9,247 bases of DNA from Spirochaetia bacterium (GTDB lineage Bacteria > Spirochaetota > Spirochaetia > Treponematales > Rectinemataceae): NCBI GenBank assembly GCA_021286925.1, contig JAJTBL010000048.1:1-9247 (forward strand). The letters run 5' to 3'. Made by a program: the position numbers and the translations under genes. Numbering within the stretch: the stretch's first letter is position 1; every line of letters starts with the position of its first letter. Positions 3,903 to 9,247 of the stretch are shown piece after piece. Under the pieces are notes generated by a model, which ran no database searches, had not been told where the DNA came from, and worked only from the letters and a program-made list of their open reading frames with translations.

Positions 3903-6900
3903 ATGGCATATACCAAGAACAAAATCCAGCGCCGTTATATCGGCAAGGATTATCAGGAGGCGATGGACCTCCCGGATCTCATCGATATTCAGCTTTCTTC
4001 GTTCGAACGATTTCTTCAGCGCGAAAAGCTTAAAAACGGAGAGCCGCTGGACTCTGTTGGCCTTCAGGAAGTCTTTGAGGGCACTTTCCCCATTGAGAGC
4101 CAGAGCGGCGATATGGTCATCGAGTTTGAGCGATACAATCTTGATGAAAGCGCCATCAAATACACCGAGCTCGATTGCAAGCAGAAAGGGCTTACCTATT
4201 CCATCCCGCTCAAGGCTACGGTAAATCTTGTTTTCCAGAAGACCGGTGAAATCCGCCAGAAAGAGATCTATCTCGGCGACATCCCTCTGATGACTGACCG
4301 GGGAACCTTTATCATCAACGGCGCTGAGCGCGTTGTCGTATCGCAGATTCATCGTTCGCCAGGCGTTGTATTCAGCCACGAAAAGGGTGTTTTTTCATCG
4401 CGCCTCATTCCCTATCGCGGCAGCTGGCTTGAATTCGAAATTGACCAGAAAAAAGAACTCATTTATACAAAAATCGACCGCAAGAAAAAATTCCTCGGAA
4501 CCTTGTTCCTCCGAGCCATTGGATTCACAACCCGCGAAGAAATCATCGAGGCTTTCTATAAAACGAAAACCATCGAATTGTCTGATCTTGAAACGGCCAA
4601 GGAACAGCTCGTCGGCAAAGTACTTGCAAAGGCTGTCTATATCGAATTCGACAATGAAAAGAAAAAGCTTTTCCGTGCCGGCGAAAAGCTTCATTTGCAC
4701 GAGGTGGATGAGCTTGGCAACCTCGGAATCCCCAGTGTCGAAATCATCGATTTTGAGCATCCTGATTCAATGCACAATGAGATGATTCTGCACTGCTTCG
4801 AGCGCGAAGATGTCAAGCTTGAAAAAGAAACATCCGACCAAGACGAACCCAGCAAGGCTGACGCGCTTTCTGCAGTCTACGCGACACTTCAGCCGGGCGA
4901 GCCTATCACTGTTGATGGTGCTGAACGCGACCTCATGAGCATGTTCTTCTCATCGAGAAAGTACGACCTCGGCAAAGTTGGCCGCTATAAACTCAACAAG
5001 AAATTCAACTACGCTGTGCCGGTTCAGGAGTACACCCTTACCAAGGCTGACATCGTCGCCACCATGAAACACCTCATGGATGTCTATTACGGCGAAGCCT
5101 ATGTCGACGATATCGACCACCTCGGCAACCGCCGTGTCCGTTCCGTCGGCGAACTTCTGGCCAATGTCATGAAAAGCGCTTTCGCGCGAATGGAAAGAAT
5201 TGCAAAAGAGCGAATGGCTCTGAAGGAAACCGAGACTGTCCGGCCGCAGGACCTCATTTCGATTAAGCCGATTGTCGCGGCAATCAAGGAATTCTTCGGT
5301 TCTTCCCAGCTTTCCCAGTTCATGGATCAAGTTAACCCCTTGGCTGAGCTGACCCACAAACGAAGACTGAACGCGCTTGGACCAGGCGGTCTTTCACGCG
5401 ATCGCGCCGGCTTTGAAGTCCGTGACGTTCACTACACCCATTATGGCCGCATGTGCCCGATTGAGACACCGGAAGGTCCGAATATCGGACTTATCGTCTC
5501 TCTCGCTACATATACAACAGTCAACGATTACGGATTCCTAGAAACGCCGTACCGGAAAGTCAAGGACGGCATCGTTACCAATGAAATTGAATATCTTTCC
5601 GCCATCGACGAAGACCGGTACTATATCGCCCAAGCTTCAGCCCGCATCGATACTGACGGCAATTTCCTCGATTCTACGATTTCTTGCCGGCACCAGGGCG
5701 ACTATGTCATGCAGGCACCGAAAGATATCCAGTACATGGATGTTTCGCCCAAGCAGATCATATCTGTATCGGCTTCCCTCATCCCCTTCCTGGAGCATGA
5801 TGACGCCAACCGCGCCCTTATGGGTTCCAACATGCAGAGGCAGGCAGTTCCGCTTGTTTTCCCTGAAGCTCCCCGCGTCGGTACCGGCATGGAATGGAAG
5901 ACTGCCTATGATTCAGGTGTTCTGGTCAAAGCCAAGCGCAGCGGTGTGGTCAAGTTTGTTGACGCTTCCAAAATTGTCATCAAGCCGGACACCCTGGACC
6001 CCCTGGATGAGGATACCTACATCCTGGTCAAATATCAGCGAACCAACCAGGATACCTGCTACAACCAGCGCCCCATCGTCCAGTTCGGTGAAAAAATCAT
6101 GAAGGGACAGGTTATCGCAGATGGCCCGGCTACCAACAACGGCGAACTCGCCCTTGGCCGCAATATCCTTGCAGGCTTTGTACCCTGGAACGGCTACAAC
6201 TACGAAGACGCCATTCTGATTTCCCAGCGAGTCGTCAAGGAGGATATGTTTACCTCCATCCATATCAAGGAATTCCAGACTGAAGTCCGGGAAACCAAGC
6301 TGGGGCCGGAGCGGATTACCCGCGACATTCCGAATATCAGCGAAAAGATTCTGGACAACCTCGATGCCGACGGCATTATCAGAGTCGGCGCGAAGGTGAA
6401 GTCCGGCGATATTCTGGTCGGCAAAGTGACGCCCAAGAGCGACACCGACACAACCCCGGAATTCAAACTGCTCAATTCGATTTTCGGCGAAAAAGCCAAG
6501 GATGTGCGCGATTCTTCACTGCGGGTTCCGCACGGAATCGAAGGCACCATCATCGACATTCAGCGGATGAAGCGATCCGCGAACGACGACCTTTCACCCG
6601 GCGTCGAAGAAGTTGTCAAAGTCCTTATTGCGACGAAACGCAAGCTCAAGGAAGGCGACAAGATGGCTGGACGCCACGGAAACAAGGGTATTGTCGCCCG
6701 CGTTCTTCCTGTGGAAGACATGCCGTATCTGGAAGACGGCACGCCGCTTGATATCTGCCTCAACCCGCTGGGCGTTCCTTCACGAATGAACATTGGTCAG
6801 ATTATGGAGACCGAACTTGGCTGGGCAGGCAGCACCTTGAACGAATGGTATTCATGCCATGTTTTCCAGTCACCCTCGCAGGAACAGATCGCGGAAAAGC

Positions 6901-7400
6901 TGGTGGAAGCTGGCCTTCCTGGCAGCGCCAAGGTGAAAGTCAGAGACGGCCGGACCGGCGAAGCGTTCAAGAATGAAGTCACGGTCGGAGTCGTCTACTT
7001 TATGAAATTGCACCATCTTGTCGACGACAAGATGCATGCCCGTTCAACCGGACCCTATTCGCTGGTCACACAGCAGCCGTTGGGCGGAAAGGCTCAGTTC
7101 GGCGGCCAGCGGCTTGGTGAAATGGAAGTCTGGGCGCTTGAAGCCTATGGTGCCGCGAATACCCTGCAAGAACTTCTGACTATCAAGTCTGATGATATGA
7201 CGGGACGTGCCAAGGTGTATGAAGCGATTGTGAAGGGCGAACCCCACACAGCCGCCGGCATCCCTGAAGCATTCAATGTCATGGTTCAGGAATTGCGCGG
7301 ACTCGCGCTCGATATCCGTGTTTACGACGCTAAGGGTAAACAGCTGGCGCTGACAGAGCGTGATGAAGATATCATCAACAAGAACACGGGAACATTTTGA
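3903..7400 (+). CDS. rpoB: DNA-directed RNA polymerase beta subunit
   Basis: Beta forms one half of the RNA polymerase active-centre cleft and the rifampicin pocket. The 1165-residue length is normal for bacteria lacking the two large insertions that bring E. coli beta to 1342. Rif cluster I is at about 466-492 (GSSQLSQFMDQVNPLAELTH then KRRLNAL), a constant 41 residues behind E. coli numbering. Asp475 (516), His485 (526) and Arg488 (529) are kept, but the Ser531 position is Asn490. HYGRMCPIETPEGPNIGLI follows. The catalytic-site lysines in GDKMAGRHGNKG are Lys920 and Lys928 (E. coli 1065, 1073). GEMEVWALEAYGAA near 1072-1085 is the C-terminal clamp region, and the protein ends DIINKNTGTF. 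The downstream part (EFQTEVRETKLGPERITRDI, DIPNISEKILDNL) reads like treponemal beta. No frameshift is seen. Confidence 0.99.
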   Translation: MAYTKNKIQRRYIGKDYQEAMDLPDLIDIQLSSFERFLQREKLKNGEPLDSVGLQEVFEGTFPIESQSGDMVIEFERYNLDESAIKYTELDCKQKGLTYSIPLKATVNLVFQKTGEIRQKEIYLGDIPLMTDRGTFIINGAERVVVSQIHRSPGVVFSHEKGVFSSRLIPYRGSWLEFEIDQKKELIYTKIDRKKKFLGTLFLRAIGFTTREEIIEAFYKTKTIELSDLETAKEQLVGKVLAKAVYIEFDNEKKKLFRAGEKLHLHEVDELGNLGIPSVEIIDFEHPDSMHNEMILHCFEREDVKLEKETSDQDEPSKADALSAVYATLQPGEPITVDGAERDLMSMFFSSRKYDLGKVGRYKLNKKFNYAVPVQEYTLTKADIVATMKHLMDVYYGEAYVDDIDHLGNRRVRSVGELLANVMKSAFARMERIAKERMALKETETVRPQDLISIKPIVAAIKEFFGSSQLSQFMDQVNPLAELTHKRRLNALGPGGLSRDRAGFEVRDVHYTHYGRMCPIETPEGPNIGLIVSLATYTTVNDYGFLETPYRKVKDGIVTNEIEYLSAIDEDRYYIAQASARIDTDGNFLDSTISCRHQGDYVMQAPKDIQYMDVSPKQIISVSASLIPFLEHDDANRALMGSNMQRQAVPLVFPEAPRVGTGMEWKTAYDSGVLVKAKRSGVVKFVDASKIVIKPDTLDPLDEDTYILVKYQRTNQDTCYNQRPIVQFGEKIMKGQVIADGPATNNGELALGRNILAGFVPWNGYNYEDAILISQRVVKEDMFTSIHIKEFQTEVRETKLGPERITRDIPNISEKILDNLDADGIIRVGAKVKSGDILVGKVTPKSDTDTTPEFKLLNSIFGEKAKDVRDSSLRVPHGIEGTIIDIQRMKRSANDDLSPGVEEVVKVLIATKRKLKEGDKMAGRHGNKGIVARVLPVEDMPYLEDGTPLDICLNPLGVPSRMNIGQIMETELGWAGSTLNEWYSCHVFQSPSQEQIAEKLVEAGLPGSAKVKVRDGRTGEAFKNEVTVGVVYFMKLHHLVDDKMHARSTGPYSLVTQQPLGGKAQFGGQRLGEMEVWALEAYGAANTLQELLTIKSDDMTGRAKVYEAIVKGEPHTAAGIPEAFNVMVQELRGLALDIRVYDAKGKQLALTERDEDIINKNTGTF

Positions 7401-7411
7401 CGTTTTTTATG

Positions 7412-7440
7412 GCATTGCCCCTGTCTGAAAGGGGCAATGC
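7412..7440 (+). other. Perfect 10-bp stem-loop after rpoB
   Basis: GCATTGCCCC (7412-7421) and GGGGCAATGC (7431-7440) are exact inverted arms around loop TGTCTGAAA. The T run (7403-7408) lies before the stem, not after it, so this is not an intrinsic terminator on either strand. A processing or stabilising role between rpoB and rpoC is inferred. Confidence 0.68.
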
Positions 7441-7441
7441 G

Positions 7442-7473
7442 AGGTTCCGCGGTCATGGGGCCGCCTGGAACCT
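7442..7473 (+). other. Second stem-loop of the rpoB-rpoC spacer
   Basis: AGGTTCC-GCGG (7442-7452) pairs with CCGC (7461-7464) and GGAACCT (7467-7473): 11 pairs with a CT bulge on the 3' side, loop TCATGGGG. The bulge position resembles that in stem-loop 1 of the rplL-rpoB spacer, which may be coincidence. Confidence 0.65.
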
Positions 7474-7493
7474 GAATTTGCGATTCCCGGCAG

Positions 7494-7529
7494 GGGGTCG
7501 CCCCGCGAAGCACCTGGTAAGGCGCTTCG
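7494..7529 (+). other. Third and fourth stem-loops of the rpoB-rpoC spacer
   Basis: A short GGGG (7494-7497)/CCCC (7501-7504) stem with loop TCG is followed by CGAAGC (7506-7511) with GCTTCG (7524-7529). Inside the latter, CCT/AGG (7513-7515, 7520-7522) pair around GGTA with one A.C mismatch between. The second one is the better supported. It ends 8 bases before the rpoC Shine-Dalgarno. Confidence 0.5.
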
Positions 7530-7548
7530 TGAAACCCGAGGGGGCAGC

Positions 7549-9247
<1,699 letters not shown>

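Noticed and set aside
3792..4379. 195-residue open frame on the - strand at the start of rpoB
   Set aside because: Most of it is antisense to conserved beta sequence and it starts inside rpoB. The rest covers the hairpin spacer. No family resemblance.
5581..6102. 173-residue + strand frame inside rpoB
   Set aside because: It is an out-of-frame reading of conserved beta sequence, low in complexity and rich in Ser/Pro.
7403..7440. T run plus perfect hairpin as an rpoB terminator
   Set aside because: The T run precedes the stem on the + strand and becomes an A run after the stem on the - strand, so it fits an intrinsic terminator in neither direction.

Overview
The window holds the conserved bacterial transcription/translation cluster, read entirely on the + strand: tRNA-Thr (5' end cut off), rpmG, tRNA-Trp, secE, nusG, rplK, rplA, rplJ, rplL, rpoB and the first 566 codons of rpoC. 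I see no mobile element, CRISPR array, phage gene or foreign-looking insertion. The protein-coding content is housekeeping, and I find no previously undescribed gene system in it. What is less ordinary is the non-coding sequence between the genes.

The organism is most likely a spirochaete of the Treponema/Spirochaetales type, with roughly balanced base composition. The rpmG-trpT-secE-nusG-rplK-rplA-rplJ-rplL-rpoB-rpoC order matches that group. RpoB is short (1165 aa) and lacks the large insertions of proteobacterial beta. The beta and beta' wording resembles treponemal proteins as I remember them. RpoB also has asparagine at the position equivalent to E. coli Ser531, a known mark of the naturally rifampicin-resistant spirochaetes. 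This placement is from memory of the families, not from a search.

Layout. 1-434: two tRNAs flank the gene for ribosomal protein L33, with a terminator-like hairpin between rpmG and tRNA-Trp. 475-1227: secE (preprotein translocase subunit) and nusG (transcription factor), 12 bases apart. 1228-1452: a 225-base leader-like spacer before rplK with several competing hairpins, including a possible L1 autoregulatory site. 1453-3123: rplK, rplA and rplJ are tightly packed (a 4-base overlap, then a 4-base gap). 3124-3225: a spacer with two hairpins. 3226-3612: rplL. 3613-3902: a 290-base spacer with at least six, probably seven, consecutive stem-loops, ending in a very strong Shine-Dalgarno for rpoB. 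3903-7400: rpoB. 7401-7548: a spacer with three or four more stem-loops. 7549 to the end: rpoC, cut off by the window.

The genes work as one supply line. L11, L1, L10 and L7/L12 build the two stalks of the large ribosomal subunit, beta and beta' form the RNA polymerase catalytic core, NusG binds that polymerase, and SecE is part of the membrane channel. Coding gaps are either a few bases or 100-290 bases, and every long gap is full of inverted repeats. This suggests that relative output of ribosomal proteins and polymerase is set by RNA structure (attenuation, processing or autoregulation) inside the transcript. I could not identify a convincing internal promoter.
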